From Deltaproteobacteria bacterium (lineage in GTDB: Bacteria > Desulfobacterota > Desulfomonilia > UBA1062): a stretch of DNA of 64,000 bases. Where the stretch lies: NCBI GenBank assembly GCA_029547185.1, contig JAKPPU010000005.1, forward strand, positions 62,001-126,000, given 5' to 3'. Under the pieces are notes generated by a model. That model ran no database searches, was not told the origin of the DNA, and was given only the letters and a program-made list of their open reading frames with translations. Below are positions 57,380-64,000 of this stretch, piece by piece; position 1 is the first letter of the stretch; every line of letters starts with the position of its first letter. The position numbers were made by a program, and so were the translations under genes.

Positions 57380-58231
57380 ATGACAGCCAAGATACTTGAG
57401 AAACAGCGATTATCAGAGGGAGTGTATCTAATGGTGCTGTCTGGAGCAAAGATCGCGAGAAAGCGCAAGGCGGGACAGTTTGTGGTCATCCGGATTCACG
57501 AGCAGGGGGAGAGGATCCCGCTCACGATAGCGGATGCGGATCCGGCAAAAGGGACAGTCACGATCATATTCCAGGTATGCGGAAAGTCGACGAGCCACCT
57601 TTCTGATTTGAATGTCGGCGACGAGATCTTGGACCTTGTGGGCCCCCTCGGGAAGCCCACCCATGTCGAGAAGATCGGAACGGTAGCCTGCATCGGCGGA
57701 GGCATCGGGGTTGCCCCGGTGTATCCCATTACGCAGGCCATGAAGCAGGCAGGCAACCGCATCATCTCCATCATCGGAGCCAGGAATAAGGAGCTCCTCA
57801 TCATGGAGGACGAGATGAAGGCCGTCTCCGATGAGATCGTCGTGACAACCGATGACGGCTCGTACGGGTTCCACGGCTTTGTCAGTCAGGCCCTCGAGAA
57901 CAACTACCTCATGAAGGGCATAAAGATCGACCTCGTGGTGGCCATCGGCCCGGTCCCCATGATGAGGGCGGTATGCGATATTACGAGGAAATATAACGTT
58001 CCCACGGTGGTATCCCTGAACTCGATCATGGTGGATGCCACCGGGATGTGCGGGGCATGCAGGGTAAGCGTAGGCGGCAAGACACGCTTTGCCTGTGTGG
58101 AGGGCCCCGAGTTCGACGGCCATCAGGTCGACTTCAAGGAGCTCATCGATCGCCAGCGCATCTATCTCGCAGACGAGAAGGAATGCATGGACCACTACTG
58201 CTCATGCAAGCTGGGAAAAGGCAGTACATAG
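57380..58231 (+). CDS. nfnA: NADH-dependent reduced ferredoxin:NADP+ oxidoreductase small subunit
   Basis: 283 aa, ferredoxin-NADP reductase fold. The flavin-binding RIPLTIAD and NAD-binding GTVACIGGGIGVAPVYPI motifs are present; the [2Fe-2S] cluster Cys residues are in MCGACRVSVGGKTRFAC and CMDHYCSC. Paired with the next gene this is NfnAB, which bifurcates electrons from NADPH to NAD+ and ferredoxin (reversible). A lone family member could be a sulfide dehydrogenase subunit, but the pairing favours Nfn. It lies in the rnf operon. Confidence 0.9.
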   Translation: MTAKILEKQRLSEGVYLMVLSGAKIARKRKAGQFVVIRIHEQGERIPLTIADADPAKGTVTIIFQVCGKSTSHLSDLNVGDEILDLVGPLGKPTHVEKIGTVACIGGGIGVAPVYPITQAMKQAGNRIISIIGARNKELLIMEDEMKAVSDEIVVTTDDGSYGFHGFVSQALENNYLMKGIKIDLVVAIGPVPMMRAVCDITRKYNVPTVVSLNSIMVDATGMCGACRVSVGGKTRFACVEGPEFDGHQVDFKELIDRQRIYLADEKECMDHYCSCKLGKGST

Positions 58232-58232
58232 C

Positions 58233-59636
58233 ATGGACATGAAAGACAGACTGAAAATACCACGGCAGCCCATGCCGGAGCAGGAGGCCAGGGTCAGGGC
58301 ACGGAACTTCGACGAGGTGCCTTTAGGCTATACGCCGGAAACCTCAAAGATAGAGGCCTTGAGATGCATCCAGTGCAAGAAGCCGACCTGCGTGGAAGGC
58401 TGCCCGGTCGAGATCGATATCCCGGGATTCATCCAATTGATCGTCGAGGGCAAGTTCATCGAATCGGCGAGAAAGATCAAGGAAACGAATGCGCTTCCCG
58501 CAGTATGCGGACGGGTGTGTCCGCAGGAAGTCCAGTGTGAGGCGAAGTGCGTACGGGGCAAGAAGGGCGAGCCGGTTGCCATAGGCCGGCTCGAGCGCTT
58601 CGTTGCTGACTACGAGCGGGCAACGGGTGAGGTTGCCATTCCGGAGATCCCGAAGAAGACCGGCAAGAGGATCGCTATCGTGGGATCGGGACCCGCCGGG
58701 CTCACCGTTGCCGGCGATCTCATCAAGCTCGGCCATGAAGTCACCATCTTCGAGGCGCTCCATGCGCCTGGAGGGGTTCTCGTCTATGGGATCCCGGAGT
58801 TCAGACTGCCGAAGGCCATCGTGGCGGCAGAGGTCGATTACCTCAAGAAGATGGGGGTGAAGATAGAAACCTCCCATGTAGTGGGAAAGCTCTCGACCGT
58901 CGACGAGCTCTTCGCGGAAGGGTATGATGCCGTGTTTCTGGGCACGGGTGCAGGACTGCCCATCTTCATGAACATCCCCGGGGAGAACTTGAACGGTGTG
59001 TACTCTGCCAATGAATACCTCACCCGGTCGAATCTCATGAAGGCCTACAAATTCCCCGAGTACGATACGCCGATTGTGCGCGGCAGGAATGTAGCGGTCA
59101 TCGGCGGAGGGAACGTGGCCATGGACTCTGCCAGAACAGCCATGAGGCTGGGCGCGGATAAGGTCTACCTCATCTATCGGAGGTCGAGAGTGGAGATGCC
59201 GGCTCGGATAGAGGAAATCCACCATGCGGAAGAAGAGGGGATCGAGTTTCATCTGCTGACGAATCCGGTGAGATACATCGGTAATGACAAGGGGTGGGTA
59301 ATCGGTGTAGAATGTTTGAAGATGGAGTTGGGTGAGCCGGATGAATCAGGGCGGAGAAGGCCGGTCCCCGTGAAGGGCAGCGAATTCGTGATCGATATCG
59401 ACACTGCGGTGGTGGCAATCGGTGCCGGATCGAATCCTCTGGTGCAGAGCACGACACCCGGACTGAATACGAACAAGCGCAACTACATCATCGCCGATGA
59501 AGAGACCGGGCAGACCTCGCGGGAAGGGGTATTTGCCGGAGGAGACATCGTGACCGGCTCCGCTACGGTCATCCTGGCCATGGGCGCAGGAAGAAAAGCC
59601 GCCAGGGCCATCCATAAATATGTGATGTCCAAGTAA
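58233..59636 (+). CDS. nfnB: NADH-dependent reduced ferredoxin:NADP+ oxidoreductase large subunit
   Basis: 467 aa, glutamate synthase beta (GltD)-like. The N-terminal twin [4Fe-4S] Cys region is CIQCKKPTCVEGCP and CGRVCPQEVQCEAKCVRG; FAD loop VGSGPAGLTVAGDL; NADP(H) loop VIGGGNVAMDSARTAMRLGA. ATG 58233 lies one base after nfnA. Nfn and Rnf in one operon would link the ferredoxin, NADH and NADPH pools. Confidence 0.9.
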   Translation: MDMKDRLKIPRQPMPEQEARVRARNFDEVPLGYTPETSKIEALRCIQCKKPTCVEGCPVEIDIPGFIQLIVEGKFIESARKIKETNALPAVCGRVCPQEVQCEAKCVRGKKGEPVAIGRLERFVADYERATGEVAIPEIPKKTGKRIAIVGSGPAGLTVAGDLIKLGHEVTIFEALHAPGGVLVYGIPEFRLPKAIVAAEVDYLKKMGVKIETSHVVGKLSTVDELFAEGYDAVFLGTGAGLPIFMNIPGENLNGVYSANEYLTRSNLMKAYKFPEYDTPIVRGRNVAVIGGGNVAMDSARTAMRLGADKVYLIYRRSRVEMPARIEEIHHAEEEGIEFHLLTNPVRYIGNDKGWVIGVECLKMELGEPDESGRRRPVPVKGSEFVIDIDTAVVAIGAGSNPLVQSTTPGLNTNKRNYIIADEETGQTSREGVFAGGDIVTGSATVILAMGAGRKAARAIHKYVMSK

Positions 59637-59657
59637 TGCAACGCGATAGGAGAAGAT

Positions 59658-60020
59658 ATGACCCTTGCCGAGATTAAAGAGATATTGGATGCGGATGTGA
59701 TTGTCGGCGAAGACATGCTGGGGCTGGAGGTGGACAAGGGTTTTGCTGCTGATCTGATGAGCGACGTGCTCGCTTTTGCCAAGGAAGGGTCGATCCTCCT
59801 GACCGGGCTCACCAACCCCCTGGTCGTTCGAACGGCAGAGACCCTTGACTTAAGCGCTATCATCTTCGTGAGGGGAAAGCGCCCCTCTCCTGATGCAATA
59901 AGACTGGCACAGGAAAAGAACATTCCCCTGCTCGGCACAAGGAATATCCTCTTCGAATCATGCGGAAAGCTGTACGCCGCTGGTATGAGGGGATCTATCC
60001 AGAAGGTGAATGAAAGCTGA
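59658..60020 (+). CDS. Stand-alone DRTGG-domain protein
   Basis: 120 aa. The family core is visible as GSILLTGLTNPLVVRTAETL and IIFVRGKRPSPDAIRLA. DRTGG domains are often beside redox or hydrogenase genes or inside phosphotransacetylases; the ligand is unknown. AGGAGA precedes ATG 59658. It starts 21 bases after nfnB and is probably the last operon gene. Confidence 0.75.
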   Translation: MTLAEIKEILDADVIVGEDMLGLEVDKGFAADLMSDVLAFAKEGSILLTGLTNPLVVRTAETLDLSAIIFVRGKRPSPDAIRLAQEKNIPLLGTRNILFESCGKLYAAGMRGSIQKVNES

Positions 60021-60111
60021 CAGTCTTTTATTCGCTTCGATCCGTGTCCGGTGTTTGTTTGCAGGTAGTTTCCCGTTCTCTGTCGGGCATTTCTTTTTTC
60101 AACATCAGACA

Positions 60112-60140
60112 TTGTAAATTCAAGCTTAAGTTGGTATATA
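60112..60140 (+). promoter_or_regulatory. Possible promoter of the FliK/FlhB-like cluster
   Basis: TTGTAA (60112-60117), exactly 17 bp, then TATATA (60135-60140) in an AT-rich stretch. Both hexamers match only 4 of 6 positions. Confidence 0.35.
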
Positions 60141-60173
60141 TACAAGTCGATAAAGCGAGCAAGAGGTGAAGAT

Positions 60174-60482
60174 ATGGCTGGGGCATCCGATATATCCGCG
60201 ATACTTTCTCAGGCAGGAAGGATCGAGAAGATAAATCAGAATCCGTTTGTCCAATCAGAGGTGGCCAGACAGGTCCTCACTGAAGAAGAGGCGAAACAGA
60301 GACTTCGCAAGAGCCGGGAAGTCAATGAGTCAAAGAAAACAGAAGAAATCGCCGCAAAGGATCGTGAGCGGGAGAAATCCCGGCATCAGAAAAAAGGAGC
60401 ACCCGGCAAGGAGGAGAAGGATTCCTCTGAAACCGAGCCTCTGGAAAGCGGCAGACGCCACATTATCGATATGCTGGTGTAG
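60174..60482 (+). CDS. Small charged protein of unknown function in a FliK/FlhB-like cluster
   Basis: 102 aa, hydrophilic: a helical N-terminus (ISAILSQAGRIEKINQNPF), then a Lys/Glu-rich linker, ending in a conserved-looking RRHIIDMLV. Proteins of this form occur next to flagellar or FlhB-like genes in Desulfobacterota, which is the main clue. Good ribosome site GAGGTG. First gene of a four-gene run. Confidence 0.6.
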   Translation: MAGASDISAILSQAGRIEKINQNPFVQSEVARQVLTEEEAKQRLRKSREVNESKKTEEIAAKDREREKSRHQKKGAPGKEEKDSSETEPLESGRRHIIDMLV

Positions 60483-60498
60483 CCTGTAGGATCTGATT

Positions 60499-60942
60499 AT
60501 GCTGTGGTGTGCTTCACTGGATCCGACAAAAACCCTTCTCATTATTCAGTTCGTCGTGCAGGCAATCCTGCTTGGGGTAATCATATTCTTTGTAGTCGCC
60601 GACAGGAAAAAGGGCATTTCACCATCTGCCCTCGACGATCTCAAAGAGCTCATCGGGCAGACCAGGCAACTGTCTGATAATTTCAGCAACCAGATCAAGA
60701 CCGAGGTCGAGATCGTCAAAGGAGCCATGACCGAACTCGATGACAAGATCCGAGAGGCCAAGCTCTTGATGGAGGGACTCGAAAAAGCCTCAGTGAATGT
60801 GAAAGAAGTCCGGAAATATACACCATCGGATGTCGCCAAGCTGCATAAAGGCGGTTTCGATCCCGTCGATATCTCCAGGATCACCGGAATTCCTGTCGGC
60901 GAGATACAGCTTATGGTCAAGATGTATCCTGAAGGACACTGA
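60499..60942 (+). CDS. Membrane-anchored coiled-coil protein (DUF2802/DUF6115-like)
   Basis: 147 aa. An N-terminal TM (LIIQFVVQAILLGVIIFFVV) is followed by a coiled coil (residues about 50-95) and a C-terminal helix-turn-helix-like end, YTPSDVAKLHKGGFDPVDIS. Similar proteins sit in flagellar or chemotaxis gene clusters. It follows the previous gene by 16 bases. Confidence 0.6.
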   Translation: MLWCASLDPTKTLLIIQFVVQAILLGVIIFFVVADRKKGISPSALDDLKELIGQTRQLSDNFSNQIKTEVEIVKGAMTELDDKIREAKLLMEGLEKASVNVKEVRKYTPSDVAKLHKGGFDPVDISRITGIPVGEIQLMVKMYPEGH

Positions 60943-60950
60943 CGGGCACG

Positions 60951-61724
60951 ATGCAGATACATCCCGCTCAAGCCCGATCCGGCAGCATTGTCCTGGAGGG
61001 AAATATCCCCTCGGTTTCGATAGGCAGGACAGTAATTGCAACCGTTCTCTCCGCACCGAAAGGAGGATTCGTTCTCGTCTCCATGTTCGGGAAGCGCCTG
61101 CTTGTCGAGACTGCTCTGCCGCTGGAGAAAGGGCAGGTGCTCAATCTTAAGGTTCATGCCGTGTCTCCGAAGATCGTTCTCAGACCTTCTCCTCAGCCGG
61201 ATCTGCCGGAACGAAGCGTCCCATTGAGAGATCTCAGCAGCGCCTTGGGTCAGATTATTGGAAAACTCGGAGAGAAGCCGATCAGCTCGTTCCTCGTTCA
61301 GGAAACCATCCGACAGCTGTCCTCTCAGGGCGATCAGGATTCACGATCAGCACAGTTCGTTACGGCGCTCTTGGATCAGATATACCAGTATCCCCAGGCC
61401 ATTGCATACCTCTTCATCCCGCTTGTGGACGATGATTCCGGATCAAGGGCACAGGTGTCTATCGAGCGGGATGAGAGCGCCTACACCGTGAACCTCGATA
61501 TCGAGACCGAGAACCTCGGAAGCATCGAGTGCACGGCACGCATGGATAAGGACAAAAGGATGGACGTGGAGATCAGAACCCCGTCAGGAGAGGTTGCAGC
61601 CCTCTTGAAGAGCCATCTTGGAGAGTTGAAGGCGGGACTCGAACCTCTTGGCATCCGCTCGCTCGAGATTCTCCGTTCAGCTCTCCGCAAACAATCATCC
61701 AAAGAGGTCGATGTGCTCGTATGA
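60951..61724 (+). CDS. FliK-like flagellar hook-length control protein (C-terminal Flg_hook type)
   Basis: 257 aa. The last 120 residues, YTVNLDIETENLGSIECTARM and ALLKSHLGELKAGLEPLGI, match the FliK C-terminal (Flg_hook) substrate-switch domain. The protein is shorter than true FliK, with little of the Pro/Gln-rich ruler. In flagellar export FliK contacts FlhB's C-terminal domain, and a free copy of that domain is the next gene, with stop/start overlap (ATGA). Confidence 0.7.
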   Translation: MQIHPAQARSGSIVLEGNIPSVSIGRTVIATVLSAPKGGFVLVSMFGKRLLVETALPLEKGQVLNLKVHAVSPKIVLRPSPQPDLPERSVPLRDLSSALGQIIGKLGEKPISSFLVQETIRQLSSQGDQDSRSAQFVTALLDQIYQYPQAIAYLFIPLVDDDSGSRAQVSIERDESAYTVNLDIETENLGSIECTARMDKDKRMDVEIRTPSGEVAALLKSHLGELKAGLEPLGIRSLEILRSALRKQSSKEVDVLV

Positions 61725-61993
61725 AAGATGAGCAGGAAAAAGCAGTCGCACTGAAGTATGAGCGGGGCAAGGATCCGGCGCCCAAGGTGACCGCCAAAGG
61801 CCGCGGCGCTGTTGCGGAAAGGATATTGGCCCTTGCCAAAGAGAACAACATCCCGATCAGGCAGGATAAAACCCTTCTCGATGCCCTCTATAAACTCGAT
61901 ATAAATGAAGAAATTCCAGAAGAGCTCTATAGGGCCATAGCCGAGGTCCTTGCCTTTGTCTATCGGATAAACCGCTTGAAGACTGCCGGATAA
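61721..61993 (+). CDS. Free FlhB/YscU C-terminal-domain protein (FlhX-like)
   Basis: 90 aa. KAVALKYERGKDPAPKVTAKGRG and ILALAKENNIPIRQDKTLLDALY match the FlhB C-terminal cytoplasmic domain after the NPTH cleavage site; the NPTH itself and the membrane part are absent. It starts within the stop of the FliK-like gene. Such FlhX proteins can partly replace the cleaved FlhB peptide. No other flagellar gene is in the window. Confidence 0.78.
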   Translation: MKDEQEKAVALKYERGKDPAPKVTAKGRGAVAERILALAKENNIPIRQDKTLLDALYKLDINEEIPEELYRAIAEVLAFVYRINRLKTAG

Positions 61994-62392
61994 GCCTGCC
62001 CATATACTGTTTCAGTCAACCTGAGTGTGCTCGGTGGAGGTTTTAATGGTTTTTCCGGAAGGATAAACAAAACAGGTTAAAATTCATTTCATGCTGAAAC
62101 GTCTCTCGATCTGCCGGTGGCTGCCTTAACAGACGCAGAAGCTTTGAGCGGCTCGGAGAAGCCGGAGACAGCTCCGGTTACTCGAGGGTAAACCCATCTG
62201 GAAGCAGGGGGATATTTAAGCCTAACTATCGGTAATCAATGTTTAATCATGCCGTCGAGATAGTATCACACCCGTGGCCGCTCCATTCAATTATCGATAA
62301 AGACATAACGATTAATGTTGACCTAGTAGCCTGCATATGTTATACCTTTGTAATCAAAAAATGAGTCTTCATTCAAAAATAAGGTGTGCCAA
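61994..62392. other. 399-bp gap before the HdrA-like gene
   Basis: A promoter lies near the right end (62318). The left part has a small hairpin (CCGGAG/CTCCGG near 62168-62183). No gene or recognised riboswitch was found; a fragment resembling the GEMM core is not supported. Confidence 0.4.
62318..62346 (+). promoter_or_regulatory. Sigma-70-like promoter of the HdrA-like gene
   Basis: TTGACC (62318-62323), exactly 17 bp, then TATACC (62341-62346). The start site would be near 62353, leaving a leader of about 40 bases that contains the AAGGTG ribosome site. Confidence 0.6.
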
Positions 62393-64000
62393 GTGATTAA
62401 AGACAGCGAAAAGATCGGCGCAGTAATGGTAGTCGGATCGGGAATCGCAGGAATCCAGGCATCACTCGATCTGGCAAATTCGGGCATGAAAGTTTATCTC
62501 GTTGATAACGGGATCAGCATCGGCGGCGTCATGGCGCAGCTCGATAAAACCTTCCCCACGAACGACTGTTCCGCATGCATTCTCTCTCCGAAGCTCGTGG
62601 AGGTCGGGCGGCATCCGAACGTGGAGATCCTTACCCGCCGGACTGTAAAGGCGGTGGAGGGTGAGCCGGGCAAGTTCACGGTCAAGCTCCTCAAGGCGCC
62701 GCGGTTCGTGGACCTTTCGAAGTGTACGGGATGTGGAGACTGTGCGAAGGTTTGTCCTGTCTCCGTCAAGTCGGACTTCAACGAGAACCTGGAGGACCGC
62801 AAGGCGACCTATCGCCAGTTCCCCCAGGCTATCCCCAGCGGGTTCGCCATCGACAAGATCGGCACCTCGCCATGTAAGGCCGCTTGTCCCACGCACATCT
62901 CGGTGCAGGGCTACGTAGCCCTCATCCAGACAGGGAAATACAAGGAAGCGCTGAAGCTCATCAAGAAGGACAACCCATTCCCTGCGGTATGCGGCCGCGT
63001 GTGCAACCACCCCTGCGAGACTGCCTGCCAGAGGGCCAAGGTCGATGAGCCCATCGACATCATGCACCTCAAGCGCTTTGTCGCTGACCTCGACCTGAAC
63101 GATGAAACCCGCTACATTCCCGAGAAGAAGGAAAAGAAGGGCAAGACCGTCGGCGTTGTGGGTGCAGGTCCGGCCGGTCTCACCGCCGCTTACTATCTCG
63201 CCGTCGAAGGCTACGATGTCACGGTATACGAAGCGGCTCCGATTCCCGGTGGCTGGCTCACCCTGGGCATCCCCGAGTATCGCCTCCCCAGGAATATTAT
63301 TCAGGCCGAGATCAAGATCATAGAGGATCTGGGCGTAAAGATCATCTGCAATACCAAGATCGGCAAGGACATCTCCTTCGACGATCTGAGGAAGAAGCAC
63401 GACGCCATTTTCCTGGGCTGCGGCACGCACATCTCCACCAAGCTCGACATCCCCGGTGAAGATATGCAGGGTGTCATACACGGCATCGACTACCTGAAGC
63501 GCATGAATCTGGGCGAGAAGATCGATCTGGGCGAGAAGGTCGCGGTCATCGGCGGCGGCAACGTTGCCATGGACGCGGTCCGCACCGCCGTCAGGAACGG
63601 CTCCAAAGACGTGTTCATCCTGTATCGCCGCTCCCGCAATGAAATGCCCGCTGCCCTCGAAGAGATCGAAGAGGCGGAGGAAGAAGGCATCAAGATGAAC
63701 TTCCTCGTAGCCCCGGTCCGCGTGGTTGGCGAGAACGGCAAGGTCACCGGCATCGAGTGCCAGCGCATGGAGTTGGGCGAGCCGGATGCATCCGGCCGTC
63801 GCCGTCCGGTACCGGTGAAGGGCTCAGAGTTCATCGTCGAGTGTGACTCCATCGTGCCCGCCATCGGTCAGTCCGCAGATCTCGGGTTCCTGCCCAAAGA
63901 TATAAGCTTGAGCAAATGGAAGACCATTGACGTCGATCCCTTCACCTTTGCCACCAACGTACCCGGCGTGTTCGCCGGCGGCGACGCCCAGACCGGCGCA
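62393..64000 (+). CDS. HdrA-type flavoprotein with embedded NfnB/GltD-like module (3' end outside window)
   Basis: 536 codons are visible and open to the right edge. It begins with the HdrA FAD loop (MVVGSGIAGIQASLDLANSG), the HdrA cysteine region NDCSACILSPKL, and one ferredoxin motif CTGCGDCAKVCP. From about residue 155 it switches to an NfnB-like part: CKAACPTHISVQGY, CGRVCNHPCETACQRAKV, VGAGPAGLTAAYYL, VIGGGNVAMDAVRTAVRNG, and MELGEPDASGRRRPVPVKGS, nearly identical to a stretch of NfnB at 58233. Start GTG 62393 has AAGGTG at 6 bases. It is probably part of an Hdr-type bifurcating complex; partners lie beyond the window. Confidence 0.85.
   Translation, partial: MIKDSEKIGAVMVVGSGIAGIQASLDLANSGMKVYLVDNGISIGGVMAQLDKTFPTNDCSACILSPKLVEVGRHPNVEILTRRTVKAVEGEPGKFTVKLLKAPRFVDLSKCTGCGDCAKVCPVSVKSDFNENLEDRKATYRQFPQAIPSGFAIDKIGTSPCKAACPTHISVQGYVALIQTGKYKEALKLIKKDNPFPAVCGRVCNHPCETACQRAKVDEPIDIMHLKRFVADLDLNDETRYIPEKKEKKGKTVGVVGAGPAGLTAAYYLAVEGYDVTVYEAAPIPGGWLTLGIPEYRLPRNIIQAEIKIIEDLGVKIICNTKIGKDISFDDLRKKHDAIFLGCGTHISTKLDIPGEDMQGVIHGIDYLKRMNLGEKIDLGEKVAVIGGGNVAMDAVRTAVRNGSKDVFILYRRSRNEMPAALEEIEEAEEEGIKMNFLVAPVRVVGENGKVTGIECQRMELGEPDASGRRRPVPVKGSEFIVECDSIVPAIGQSADLGFLPKDISLSKWKTIDVDPFTFATNVPGVFAGGDAQTGA

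Noticed and set aside
62110-62200. c-di-GMP (GEMM) riboswitch
   Set aside because: An AGACGCAGAAGC piece resembles part of the core, but the GCAAACC segment and paired GAAA stem are absent, and the best promoter lies downstream of it.
1-64000. CRISPR array, rRNA, tRNA, IS element or prophage
   Set aside because: No regular spaced repeats, no RNA gene signatures, and no transposase, integrase or phage structural proteins were seen.

Overview
The window looks like a chromosomal segment from an anaerobic, moderately GC-rich Gram-negative bacterium, most likely a member of the Desulfobacterota (former Deltaproteobacteria) with a syntrophic or acetogen-like energy metabolism. The reasons are a complete Rnf complex with a polyferredoxin-type RnfB next to NfnAB, a large HdrA/NfnB-type flavoprotein at the right edge, an Aquifex-type aconitase, sigma-54 promoters, PAS-rich sensor kinases and many lipoproteins. 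No rRNA, tRNA, CRISPR array, insertion sequence or phage gene was seen. The taxon is inferred from gene content only.

Layout. 1-4.5 kb: the end of a LuxR-type response regulator, its NarX-like kinase, and a CHASE4-HAMP-GGDEF gene interrupted by two in-frame TAG codons. 4.7-10.2 kb: a SWIM zinc-finger protein, then two tandem paralogous secreted proteins, each behind a sigma-54 promoter and each ending in a Cys/TM/basic-tail sorting signal. 10.3-15.9 kb: MntP, a nitroreductase, a CoA-transferase/GNAT fusion, a zinc-free S4 paralogue and two small lipoproteins. 15.9-22.5 kb, minus strand: a nickel/cobalt ECF importer (MN-Q-O) with NikR and candidate NikR operators, and a large hybrid kinase. 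22.7-34.9 kb: an archaemetzincin-like lipoprotein, a RNase H-fold protein with repeats, glycogen phosphorylase, SDR, hybrid kinase, YkgJ-type protein, nitrilase and chemoreceptor. 35-44.9 kb: mostly single metabolic genes (glycerate kinase, hydrolases, two MBL-fold enzymes, HD protein, M24-fold protein, SCP2, dual-specificity phosphatase, an ECF S component), plus a 192-bp nested inverted repeat. 44.9-48.3 kb: gltX and aconitase. 48.5-52.1 kb: a catalytically degenerate PilT/PilB-like protein, an orphan ATP synthase c subunit and a Cache protein with no output domain.

52.3-60.0 kb is the energy core: rnfABCDGE-nfnAB-DRTGG in one tight plus-strand run behind a good sigma-70-like promoter. Rnf couples ferredoxin:NAD to an ion gradient and Nfn couples NADH, ferredoxin and NADPH, so the pair would set the cell's redox balance. 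A four-gene run follows (60.2-62.0 kb) containing a FliK-like protein and a free FlhB C-terminal domain, without other flagellar genes in view. The window closes inside an HdrA-type flavoprotein that carries an embedded NfnB/GltD-like module (62.4 kb onward).

The most unusual items are the twin-amber diguanylate cyclase gene, the paired sigma-54-controlled secreted paralogues with their shared upstream block and C-terminal sorting signal, the degenerate secretion-ATPase homologue, the archaemetzincin-like lipoprotein and the nested palindrome at 40.1 kb.
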